From Fragilaria crotonensis (taxonomy: Eukaryota > Bacillariophyta > Fragilariophyceae > Fragilariales > Fragilariaceae): 43,370 nucleotides of DNA. Below, one piece after another: positions 10,372 to 20,166 of the stretch. The notes beneath the pieces were generated by a model that saw only the letters and a program-made list of their open reading frames with translations, had not been told where the DNA came from and made no database searches. Position 1 is the first letter of the stretch; each line of letters starts with the position of its first letter. The position numbers were made by a program, and so were the translations under genes. Where the stretch lies: contig JAKSYS010000535.1 of the NCBI GenBank assembly GCA_022925895.1, forward strand, positions 1 to 43,370, read 5' to 3'.

Positions 10372-11459
10372 GGCACTTTTGTGACGATGGACTCCTAGTT
10401 TGCTTAATGTCTCGAGGATTGCTGGCTGTCTTGGTGTTAAGGTTTTGACCTGATAAAACCTAGCACCGACAGATCGAGATCATGCTCGAGTGGCGAAAGG
10501 GGCAACAGACTCATTCTTTACTCGTAGCAAGTACCAGTATAAGTAGCACCTGGTAGTGTAGTACCAGGGGGAATACCACACGGCCCATGCAGTTTTGGAT
10601 TCGGTGGTCGAGGTTTTTAGGAATCGTCATCGGCACTCGGCACCATTCTCTTTTTTTAAATCTGAACTTCATCATTCCTTCCACAGCTATTTCGTTTGAA
10701 CCGTCTGACCGTCTGCATTAACCACTACTCGGCCAACTCCGAGCTCCGAGTTCCAGGTATGCATACAATCGTACAAGAACGAGTAATGGAGCACTTCAGT
10801 GTTCAATTGCCAGTACCGTACTCTGAAAACGTAGCACTACCGGTAGCAGAGTACTGGTACCTGGTACCTCTTATTGTGTCGTCACGTCGTCACTCGTCAC
10901 ATTCTTGTAGTAGTCTAGTAGCGTACCGATCACTGTCGCACTTTGCATCTTTGCACAATACAACGTATGATTCGCAGTGCGTACATACCCAGAACGTAGT
11001 ACTACTAGTAGTACCTGGTACTCGGAGTATGACATAACTGGTATAAGACAGGTGGAACGGGAAAGGCACAGCTGAGGCGACTTTCAGCGCGGGATTCAAT
11101 GCTCGCCAAAACAACTATTACCGATCGCGACATGAGATGATCAGATCCACTGAAGATGCTCATACATCAGCTCCATCACATTCAAGGACCGTCAGGCTTG
11201 AGATATGTGATAACGTCCATTTGTTCTTCCCAAAAGCCAGACGGCGCCGCATCACAGATCGATTTTGACCGTACTTTTACCATCGGGTTTGCCAATCCTA
11301 ACTAGGAGCTACCCATTGAAAAACGAGTCAGAGGGGTGGCAGACCACCGTGGATGCGCTTAATTTATCAAAGTCTAACAACCCCCGTTTACGTTGTTACG
11401 GCGAGAAATACGGCTCACAATTGAACAGTTCGAGGCCTCGATGCAAAACTGCCAATCGG
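10372..11459. other. Divergent intergenic region rich in GTAC palindromes
   Basis: 1.1 kb upstream of both adenylosuccinate lyase and the hypothetical gene at 11460. It holds several clusters of GTAC words: 10528-10570, 10805-10870 and 10995-11035, where GTAGTACTACTAGTAGTACC is almost wholly self-complementary. The frame of the downstream gene is open back to about 11265 without an ATG, so an unseen upstream exon is possible. I see no other gene. Confidence 0.4.
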
Positions 11460-11985
11460 ATGAGGGAGAGATATTTCTCTGACAATCCCGAAATCCCCTA
11501 TAAAGTTGAAAAACTGCCCAACGGAATGAACTGCGCGTTTCGCAACACCATATACGCTAGTGATGACGCCGAGAAAAACGCCGTCGAGCGCATCCTCGCC
11601 TCGTTGGATTCCGATGAACAGGAGGTTGTCCTTCACTTTTTTGACGATTTCGTGGGCAACGGCTTTGACGTGGGAACGCTGTCAAATGTTCACGCGTATT
11701 GTTGGGATTCCTTTTCGGAAGAAGTCGCGGGAGGCATGGGAGTGATCAACACATTTTCCAGCGACTTACCTTACCAGGAGGGCACCAAACCCATGCTCCT
11801 ATCCGGGTTTGGCATGAAGGAGGGGGGAATTCCAAAAAAGAAGGAGTTGGTATGAAAAGGTTGAAAATGAAAACAACATTTTCGAACCCCTGGGATTGGA
11901 GGTGGAAAAACCCGTGGTGAAGAAGAAGGACATGTCTGCTTTTGAGCGCCTATTGATTGGGATCAAGAGAAGGAAACCCTTGTAG
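11460..11985 (+). CDS. Hypothetical protein with one frameshift
   Basis: From ATG 11460 the frame reads as a soluble acidic protein, with a conserved-looking core (LDSDEQEVVLHFFDDFVGNG, then HAYCWDSFSEEV), and stops at 11855. Good coding sequence continues in another frame from about 11845 to TAG 11983-11985: WYEKVENENNIFEPLGLEV and then a basic tail ending KRRKPL. The two parts join if one base is removed from the G6 run (about 11821-11826) or the A6 run (about 11833-11838). The total would be about 175 residues. I do not recognise the family. It is probably a real gene with a single-base insertion or an assembly error. Confidence 0.5.
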
Positions 11986-13104
11986 GGGTTCAACCATGCG
12001 TGTCATCTACGAGTCCCCTTCCCTATTGGAAGTATTGCCCCGGTAAGCACGTCACGGAGCGGCACCACGCCTTTTGAAATCTCCGCCTCACCCAGAACAG
12101 CAGCCTCCAAAATGATGGCTTCTTTGAATTTTTTTGATCGACCTGTCGTCCCCGTGGCAAGTGAAACCGCTGGAGGACGCGCCCATGCTTCGGGTTTTGT
12201 TGGTCAACCGATTTTCTGTAACAAACGCATCGTTGTCCACCACAGCAGCGGTGATGGATGTATGATTGTATGATGTATAAAAATATGATACGGTACTAGT
12301 ACCTCTGGTACTTCTAACTTCACTCCCGGATACCGAATGAAGGCTGGTCCCGATCTTAATCGTCAGAATTTCCATCAGATTGGAATACAAAAGAAGCTGC
12401 GACACCTGCATCCTCTCAGACTTTTGTTAACCTTCTCAGGATGATGCCGAATGCCGATTGTGTGCATAGGTGTTACTCCCAGCTCCCAGTACGACATACT
12501 CGGAGTGATGTATAGCATACATAGGACTTCATAGTCTGGAGACTCGAGCACTTTAACCTTCAACGCGCTACTACTAGTACATTTGGTAACCATTCCCGGT
12601 TGGTCCAAAATGTATGTGCGAAATTTCTACATGCGTGGTTGTATGGTGTACGCGCAGTACCTGGTACTCCGGTGTTCACAAACTGTTCGGCGTGTGCGGC
12701 AATTTCATTTTTCGATTGACAGGCAACGTGCATGCAGCATAACATAAGGACGCATTGAGTGGTTGTACTCGGAGTACCGTTCAAAATATGATACTAGTAG
12801 TAGTGCGACAACACTGATGTCGGGTCAAGAAATCTCTGGTCCAGTAATAATAAGAAGTTTAGCTATCTTCACCCAAGAGTAAAGCCGTCATTTACCAGAC
12901 CTGCCTGTTCTGTGTCGGTGTAACATGTGTATGAAGATAAGTGAACGAGTGTCAGAAGAACCGATTGGAACAGAATTAATGCCCATGCAGATTGCTTCGT
13001 ATTCACGCAACACACAACCACAATTTTTTCGAGCGATCACACTGGTTCCCCTTTGACGCGACATCAGAATTCACACATTTCCTTCCTCTTCACAATCGGA
13101 TCGC
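11986..13104. other. Intergenic region, no gene seen
   Basis: 1.1 kb upstream of the 13105 gene. It contains more GTAC clusters: GGTACTAGTACC at about 12292-12303, ACTACTAGTACA near 12569, CAGTACCTGGTACTCC near 12655-12670, and ATACTAGTAGTAG near 12789. Short frames here look non-coding. Confidence 0.4.
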
Positions 13105-13680
13105 ATGTGTAAACTGTCAACACGCATCAATTCTAAAATGAAGGTCGACAAGAAATCAACAACAAGGCGTGTTCGCTTCCCTCTTGATTCAAACATGGTT
13201 CAAGTTCGGGATATTGAATCCGTTCAGAACAAGGGCCTGTGGTACTCTCCAGACGATTTAAATTCGTTTCGCAACATGGCGCGATCGACCTGTGATGCGG
13301 CACTCGAAGAAGGAGCCTCTCGCGCCCTTGATGTTATCAGTAGCAAATATTGTAATCAATCGGCAATGGACTATTGGAGCCAACATGGGCAGTCAAGTCG
13401 TGGATTCGAAAGCTTTGCAAATCCCAATCTCGGTATGGAAAGACAGCGTCAACGTCTGCGGTGCATCAGGAGCGTCCTAATAGCGCAGAAGGTAACGCAT
13501 CAGCAAGCGGAGGCCGGCCTTGAAATGGATGCGGAGAAATTTATTGCCTTTGTCTCCTCCAAGGAGAGCATCGTCGCCAAGAAGTTTGCGTTCATGATGG
13601 GCAAGGCTGACGAAAATGCTATTCACCGTCCTGCATGTATTGAAGAGGAATCAAGTATAGGCGGTGCTCCTTCGGCATGA
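13105..13680 (+). CDS. Diatom-type conserved hypothetical protein
   Basis: 191 aa from ATG 13105 (a second ATG at 13138 is an alternative). The layout matches a small-protein family I recall from diatom genomes. A basic leader carries RRVRFPLDSNMVQVRDIESV, then GLWYSPDDLNSFR, then a His/Gly-rich middle with RGFESFANP, and a basic helix RQRQRLRCIRSVLIAQ. Polar helices finish the protein. No enzyme motif, signal peptide or membrane segment is visible, and the function of the family is unknown to me. It is convergent with the transporter gene (400 bp between stops). Confidence 0.7.
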   Translation: MCKLSTRINSKMKVDKKSTTRRVRFPLDSNMVQVRDIESVQNKGLWYSPDDLNSFRNMARSTCDAALEEGASRALDVISSKYCNQSAMDYWSQHGQSSRGFESFANPNLGMERQRQRLRCIRSVLIAQKVTHQQAEAGLEMDAEKFIAFVSSKESIVAKKFAFMMGKADENAIHRPACIEEESSIGGAPSA

Positions 13681-14080
13681 AAGGGTAGTGCCATTTTTGA
13701 AATTCGTTTTTTTTCGCCTATGATGCGTCAGCTTCGTAAATTTAGGATTACGTCATGGGAAGTTTCCGAGACTCGCTTCGCCTACATCCAATCGGTCCTG
13801 CGTCATCGAGTTTTTGTGCTAGAGAGAGATGGTTTCAGAGTGTGGATACAAGTCGGGAACAGGCGGAAGCTAGAAATTCATGTGTCGTGAAGTAGCAATT
13901 TTTTAATTTCACCGTTACGAACTTCCCTAAGTATGTCTGTTCGATGGAGTTGCTGGAGAACGACCTACTACCATACGAAGAAAGCGACAATAAAGTGTAT
14001 TGTACTCAAGTAGTACTTATGATGGCGCCGTTCATGAAGTCATCGAAATGGATATCAAATTGATTGTAAAGAAGGACATC
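13681..14080. other. Convergent 3' intergenic interval
   Basis: 400 bp between convergent stops; no gene seen. A GTACTCAAGTAGTACTT cluster lies at about 14003-14019. Confidence 0.45.
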
Positions 14081-15770
14081 CTATACGTCAATTCCTTTAA
14101 GCGCCATGCCGGTTCCAATCGCACCCATGATCACTCCAAGAGCTGCAATCAACTTGGCCAATAGCGTTTCCGTGTTACCCTTCTCACCCTTATTAGCTTG
14201 ATGTTTCAAGAGCATGAGACATGGGTAGATAAAGACGAGTGCTGTACCAAAGGTAGCTCCACCAAGGGAGGCCACTAAACCCAAATCAGTCAATTTGGAC
14301 GCCAACAATGTGACAACGGCCAACATCCCTAAAGTCACCTTGTTGATCAAACCATTGGTGCGTTCCTTGACCTTGAAAAGGTCCAAGAGTCCATCGCGGC
14401 TTCCGACAAAGAGGAGTGGGTACGAGGCAGTGATGCTAACGGCAATGGCAATGCGACTCAAACTCATGAGAAAGTCGCCAGTGGCATAATTGTTAAGAAT
14501 GTATCCGTTGCTGGCGGCACCAAAGGTGAGGAACCCGGCACCTGCGACAAGGGAGTAGAGGATGATTGTGGCACCGAATGACCAGGCTGTCATTTGGTAG
14601 AAGCGAGGAAGGGTGTTGTTCTTGAGATCGTTGTACAACTTGGGAGCACTAGTGAAGCCATGAATTGGCGTGTTAGCAAAGAGAGGAGGAAGGGAGTGGA
14701 GATTCAGCACTATCGATTGGTTGTTATACTCACATAAAGTGACTGATGTAGGCGTTGGATAACATGCACATGAGAATGAGCGCGTTGGGAGAAAAGACGG
14801 CAGCGGCGCCAAAGTTGCCAAAGGCCGGAGCTGCGACTGCGCCAAAGAACTCTCCACCAGCTTGGTAGCTTCCCCCAACATAGCGCATGACCACGGCAAC
14901 AGTCGTGTAGAGCATCCCGATAATGCCCACGAGGGAAAACGGCGCCAAGGATGATAGGTTCTTGAGGAGGCAGAGTGGCAGAAGTACACCTCCAGTGACA
15001 CCGAGCAGACTCTGGGTTCGGGTGACGGCAATCCCGACTCCGCTCAAAAGGGAGGTGAAGGTATCAGCAAGAATCATTGAGTAGGATAGATTTCCTGCAA
15101 AGCAATCGATGAAACAGGAAAAGGCGATCAATGGAGCCCACTTTGCTCCAACAGTGGCATCCCAGGCATCCGAGTAACTCTCAGTCTTGGTCTCGGCACA
15201 GATGCGACCAATGAGAGCAAAGGTGTAGGCACTGAGACCTCCCATGGCGGCAATAAGAGCAACTGCAGGGATAAGTGCAGACGGTGCATTTCCGAATGCA
15301 GCGATTCCTGTCAAAGAAAGGGAGGTTAGCATGATCCAGACGACACTCGACGAACGGGAGTTCATCATGTGACATCAAGAATACTCGCAGTGTTCGATGA
15401 TTTCGGAGCACTTGAGTACTCGAAGTACAAGATAAACGATATGACGAAGTGTTCACTAACCTGCAGGAAGGGACAAAACTCCAGCCCCAGCAATACTCTT
15501 GACTAGATTGAAGACTTCAGTAGGAATCGTTGCAGTCCCTCCACCAGTGCCAGCTTCTCCGCCTCGAGGGATTTCAGAAGGTGACGACGGTGCCAAATCG
15601 GCCATCGCCAGCTTGACACTTTGCCGTTGTTTGTGTTGTTCTTGCGAGAGCAACAGTTGGTTGTTGGTCCTTTTCACCAACGTTTTGGGGGTTGGCAGAC
15701 CAAAGGCCGACACGGGCGAGGCCATCACGAAGAGAGCACAAAGAGAGAGCTTGGTAAAGGTCGCCATCAT
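14081..15770 (-). CDS. Plastid-targeted AAAP amino-acid transporter, three exons
   Basis: Exons 15461-15770, 14734-15307 and 14081-14648 join to 483 codons plus stop. Intron 1 (153 bp, phase 1) and intron 2 (85 bp, phase 2) are GT-AG with GCTAAC branch sites. The N-terminus (about residues 5-23) is a signal peptide ending VSAFGLP, the diatom plastid SAF-type cleavage motif with Phe at +1, followed by a basic transit-like stretch. About ten or eleven membrane helices follow. The start of the first one, SIAGAGVLSLPAG, is the signature of the amino acid/auxin permease group, and HFIAPKLYNDL is rebuilt exactly across intron 2. Role: proton- or sodium-coupled amino-acid transport in a plastid membrane; direction and substrate unknown. 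Confidence 0.88.
14649..14733 (-). other. Intron 2 of transporter gene
   Basis: 85 bp, starts GTGAGTATA, ends CACTAG, with TTTGCTAACACG as likely branch site. Phase 2; splicing rebuilds SHFIAPK. Confidence 0.85.
15308..15460 (-). other. Intron 1 of transporter gene
   Basis: 153 bp, starts GTTAGTG, ends CTTTGACAG, with CATGCTAACC as likely branch site. Phase 1; splicing rebuilds LPAGIAAFGN. Confidence 0.85.
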
Positions 15771-16487
15771 CCAACGAGAGTCAACTGTTTACAAGTGCTC
15801 GGAGGTATGCCTGGTGGCTTCTATTATGCCTGTGGTCGTTGTATGGATCCAGCACAGCTGGGCAGCTGGGGACCCCTGCGAGACGTTGGAAATCGGCATT
15901 CAAATTGGTGCCAAAAGGCTCTCTCTAGGATAGTGCGGAGTGGATGGTGGATGGTGCTCCAGTGCGAATCTGACCGGTGATCGGCGCAAGTCTGTGTAGT
16001 TTCATGTTACATTTTGTCATCCCAAGTTGTTCATATGCGACGACGCTACTGCTGTACAGTAATCCCTAGAGTAGTACTCCAGTATGTTGGAAACTTGCAA
16101 TCCAAATATGACATATTCTGAATTGCCCACATAAGTGTATGTATGACATATGAACGGCATGTCAGATGTGTTCCACCACACCACCACCTGTGCAATCAAG
16201 AAAACTTCAGTCGGTGGTCGGAGTCGACATGTCGCATCCTCCAATCATATTGGAGTATTTCTCAACCTACGCTCAGAACATGTGGTAAGCGCCAGCCGAG
16301 TGTCAGTCGGGGCACATGCACATGAAGCGCACACACAACACCACTCACACGGTCCGCTAAATAGAGTACGAGTAATGCTCAACACGTCGACTTCGGTCTA
16401 TCCAAACTCGGAGATACGAGCTCTAATTGCAATATTGTCTATTCTTTAATGCATGTCTAATGTATTTCGATGCCTTGAGAGGAAAAA
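15771..16487. other. Intergenic region between two minus-strand genes
   Basis: 717 bp holding the transporter promoter and the 3' region of the hydrolase gene. No gene is seen; short frames on the plus strand are shadows or chance. Confidence 0.4.
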
Positions 16488-17999
16488 TCAAACTTCAGCA
16501 ACATCCCGCGGATTGTACGCGACAATCATCGGTTCATATTGGGTGTTTGTGAAAACACCCCTCAATGAATTCTTCCAATCCGAATAGATGCTGTGCTTTT
16601 GGTATTGGTCGTCAACCTGGTAGTGGAAAAGGACTTCCGTTGGGCTGATGCTGGCGGTTCGCTGAATCACTTCTGATCCACCATCGAACTGCCACTCATA
16701 TTTGAAGCATTCGTATACCCACGTCATATTGATATCATCATCATGCATACCATCTTGTAAGATGATGGTGCCTTTGTCGGCCAATGCAAGAGCTGTAGGG
16801 GAGACCGTCATCTCGGCACTGGAGACAATGGAAATCTGAGCTTGGTGCTTGGGAATTTGCACGTAGTCGATTTTGTTGTCGTAACTGGACGGGATGAGGG
16901 TCGACTTTCTGGAGGAAGCTTCGGCCAAGTACGTTGTGAGGGCCGTTCTCATGTCGTGATCGAGGCAAATCTCAACCGTCATCGTGATACCGTCCATGAG
17001 GAACCAGCCATACTCAATCATGGTGTAACCCAAAGTGACGAGCTCGCCCTTGTATTGATGCCAAATATCGCGATCGTACGTCTTGTGGCTTAAATTGTGT
17101 GGATTCAAGACTGCAAGATCGTCGATGGGACTGCTGGACTGAAAGATCTGGCGGGTTCCTTCGATTTGACGTTGAGGAGTGAGAAAGTCAAGGTTGCTCA
17201 CATAACGTTTCGGGATCAAAAAGCGATTGCCCTTGGGATCCTTCGTCTTGGCTGGGTCGTATCCTTTGTAGAGCATTCCAAAGTTGTAGAACAAGAAGTC
17301 CCAAGTGTCTTCGACGGGTAATGCTTCAGAGAGGATAGCTGTTCCAAACAAAAACACCCAATCTTCGAAGCGAGCGTCTGCAACAAGTTGCTCCAGGGCC
17401 GTGAGAATTAGACAAATCTCAGCACGACAGGTACCATCGTCGTCGTTGAAGAGATACTTGTGGTCATCTGTGGGGTGTAGAATGTAAGCTCCGTTACGAC
17501 CGCGGAAGAAGAATTCAGGCGCAATGAATAACTTGAGAGTGTCGTTCGACTTGTCAGATAGTTCGTATGCCTTTTCGACAGCATCCGTCATGATGGCAAG
17601 ACGATCGACAACGTCTTCCGTGGTGTTCTTGTGTCCCTTGTAACAGTTCATAGCGCCAATGAAAGTCCCGAAGATCCTTGCATCTTGGCACTCAGGATTT
17701 GGATGGCTCGTTCCATCCTCGTCGTTGATAATGTCCACGGGAGCCCCGCCGGTGAAGAGCTGGAGACTCAGGGGCTGAAACTTTGAATATTTGGCAGCGG
17801 GGACAAACGAACCAGTGGGTTCGCGGAAATGGTGCGACTTGTGATTTATTTCTCCCTGGTTCAGCTTCATTAGGATGACCCCGCCAGCGAATCCAAGCAC
17901 ACCAACAAGAAAGGCACTCCCGACCTGAGAAAACCAATTATGTTTCTGAACTCGGTGTCCTCCACTCAGGAGACCCGTCTCTTCATCTGGATTGCACAT
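16488..17999 (-). CDS. Membrane-anchored nitrilase-superfamily (C-N) hydrolase
   Basis: 503 aa from ATG 17999. A cytosolic N-terminus (CNPDEETGLLSGG) is followed by one membrane helix (about 23-44, FLVGVLGFAGGVILM), so it is probably a type II membrane protein. The catalytic Glu-Lys-Cys triad of carbon-nitrogen hydrolases can be placed at E162 in FIAPEFFFRG, K264 in LIPKRYVSN and the Cys of TVEICLDHDM. Several N-glycosylation sequons (for example NTT, NDT, NLS) lie after the membrane segment, fitting a lumenal or extracellular domain. Such enzymes hydrolyse amides or nitriles; the substrate cannot be told. Long insertions between triad residues make it larger than typical nitrilases (about 300 aa). 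Confidence 0.78.
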   Translation of the reverse strand: MCNPDEETGLLSGGHRVQKHNWFSQVGSAFLVGVLGFAGGVILMKLNQGEINHKSHHFREPTGSFVPAAKYSKFQPLSLQLFTGGAPVDIINDEDGTSHPNPECQDARIFGTFIGAMNCYKGHKNTTEDVVDRLAIMTDAVEKAYELSDKSNDTLKLFIAPEFFFRGRNGAYILHPTDDHKYLFNDDDGTCRAEICLILTALEQLVADARFEDWVFLFGTAILSEALPVEDTWDFLFYNFGMLYKGYDPAKTKDPKGNRFLIPKRYVSNLDFLTPQRQIEGTRQIFQSSSPIDDLAVLNPHNLSHKTYDRDIWHQYKGELVTLGYTMIEYGWFLMDGITMTVEICLDHDMRTALTTYLAEASSRKSTLIPSSYDNKIDYVQIPKHQAQISIVSSAEMTVSPTALALADKGTIILQDGMHDDDINMTWVYECFKYEWQFDGGSEVIQRTASISPTEVLFHYQVDDQYQKHSIYSDWKNSLRGVFTNTQYEPMIVAYNPRDVAEV

Positions 18000-19643
18000 G
18001 TTGATTCGATCGGAAAGTAGTACTGGATACAAGAGCAGACTGAACAACGAACCAATGCGTTGTTCTTAGGCAATCCGAAAGTGAGACTTGGAGCGAAGGC
18101 GGCGATGAGCGTTGACGATTCCATTCGTCTTGCACTTTCAGAAAGAAAAAAAATAGGTCGCGTGGCAAAAGCAATGAATCTTCACCGAATGTTGGTGGCG
18201 TAGTGGCGTATGGGCGTATGGGACACCATTGAATGTAGTGAAATGACGTCATATTCACGACGTCAGAGTACTGAGTGCCTTACGTGCCGTATAATACATA
18301 TGAATACTTACATACAGCATTCCAGTACAAGTACGACAGCAAGTCCGTAAATCCAAATTGATAATCTTGCATACCCCCAAGCCCCCAGTATGAAGTATGA
18401 AGTCCGAGTATGAAGTATGGAACTGATTGATGTCATTTTACTGCATCCGTATTTGATCTGGGGGCCTATTGGATATGGAAGGGATTAGGGGTTGCAAATA
18501 ACCTCTAATTTTTGTTTTATAATGTTTTTAGGTTTTACTCTCTGTGAAAAACCTAAGTTTCCCGAACGCGTATGCTATGGACCACCACTTATGGTGACCA
18601 TCAATCTCAAATTTCAGTGCCACTCATTGCCTTGCAAGTGGCATGACATTCATCAGGACCATTTCCTGTTCCCTTCTTGCAGTGATTATATCTGATTGAA
18701 AAAGTCTTGCTAACAGCACAGTTCAAGTTCCTTGCTGACTCAGGATCATCAGTGCATTGGTGCCAAATTGTGGTGGTGGCACTTCATCCTCCTCCTGATG
18801 CTCTGACCCTCTCAGCATTGAAAGTGTGTATTGTATCTCCAGGATTGTTGTATCAATGTTGGCAATAACATTGTCCTCATTAACTACCATACTTGAATTG
18901 CACTGCTTGAGTGAGTGCGGTGGCACTAAGCAAAAAATAGGAGTCACATTTGAAAAAAACCAAAAACCTAGATCATATGTCTCATAATGAAATCTAGGTT
19001 TTTGAATAAAAAGAAAACCCTATCTTAGTTAAGCCATCCAATGTCAGCCCTGGATGGGATGTTAATAGGCAGTCAACCGACTGTAATCCTACTGTATTGA
19101 AGCACCAGCAATCATAGCTAGAGTATCCCGCCTTCTTGTTATATTAGCATGCAAATAATGAAATCAGCATCATCTTCTACAATATGATAACTTGTGCCAA
19201 CTCACTGGATTATGATATTCCAATTCTGATCCAGCTATTAGTATACTTGATTGTGCCACAACTTTTCTCAATCATGAATTTTCTGTATCGGTCTTAAGTC
19301 ACTGGGACTGTTCATGTTAGGTTCATGAGGATACCAAGAGGGCGATTCGGGGCACTTGCATGCTGTTGTTCTGCAACACTATCTACAAATGGGATCATGG
19401 TGTCACGCTTTCCATGAAAAAAACAATCAGCATTTTGGTCATATGCTGGCAGGCAAAAGTATGATCACACCAATACATTACCTTCAGTATGTGATCCTTG
19501 TTTGGGCAGCAACAAAACTCTATCTTTTGTTGGTACATTTTCAACGGGATAAATACTACCAAATTACAAATTTTCATAAATGTGCACTGTGTGAAAAGTC
19601 ATTAAACTGTTGGTCTCTGTATTGATTCACAACACACAGCCAG
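18000..19643. other. AT-rich intergenic region, start of repeat-rich DNA
   Basis: 1.6 kb with no convincing gene. The first 300 bp carry GTAC words and CGTATGG/GCGTATG short repeats and are presumably the hydrolase promoter. From about 18,430 base composition shifts to AT-rich. Two hairpins share an AAACCTA-type core: an imperfect one at about 18529-18557 and a perfect one at 18961-19004. Confidence 0.4.
18961..19004. repeat. Perfect 13-bp inverted repeat (hairpin)
   Basis: CAAAAACCTAGAT at 18961-18973 and its exact reverse complement at 18992-19004, with an 18-nt loop. This may be a miniature element or a terminal structure; no flanking duplication was found. Confidence 0.6.
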
Positions 19644-19671
19644 TTGCATCATCAGGAAGCCCATATCTGTG
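19644..19671 (+). repeat. Left copy of 28-bp inverted repeat
   Basis: Contains GCATCATCAGGAAGCCCAT and is inverted relative to 29291-29318, with two mismatches. Weak similarity extends about 15 nt outward. Confidence 0.65.
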
Positions 19672-20166
19672 GTTTGAACATAAATCTGTGGTCATGCACC
19701 AAGAAAATATGTATTGACCGCATATATCTAACAAAATTTATTCGATTTGAAAATCACTTAGGTTTGTTTAGGTATGTTAACATGATATCTTTGTTTTGTA
19801 CATGGTTATATTTACAAAGGTCTTTTTATACTTATTTGTATCTATGATAGAAATATTTTCACAACAATATCCTATTACTGTATGATTCCTCGGAAAGTTT
19901 ACATACTATCCACTCTTTTGGTCAGATGTTATGTATCTTCTACATCCTTTCCGCACGTTCGTAAGCTTGACGGACGTGCTTCCCTTTTCATCGGTTGTTG
20001 TTCATGCTTTTCGTGTATCTCCTACTAGTATGATACAATCTTCGCGCCATATTTTCCAACAGAAGGCTTAATTTCATTTTGGTGTAAACCATCTTACTGA
20101 CTTGGCATCATCACCAGCCACCACTGCCATTAGTAAGCAAGACGTGGAAGTTGATCAGTTTTCATA

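Noticed and set aside
19356..19847. Short plus-strand frames in the AT-rich region before the transposase
   Set aside because: Composition is AT-driven, with no conserved motif apart from the short inverted-repeat peptide.
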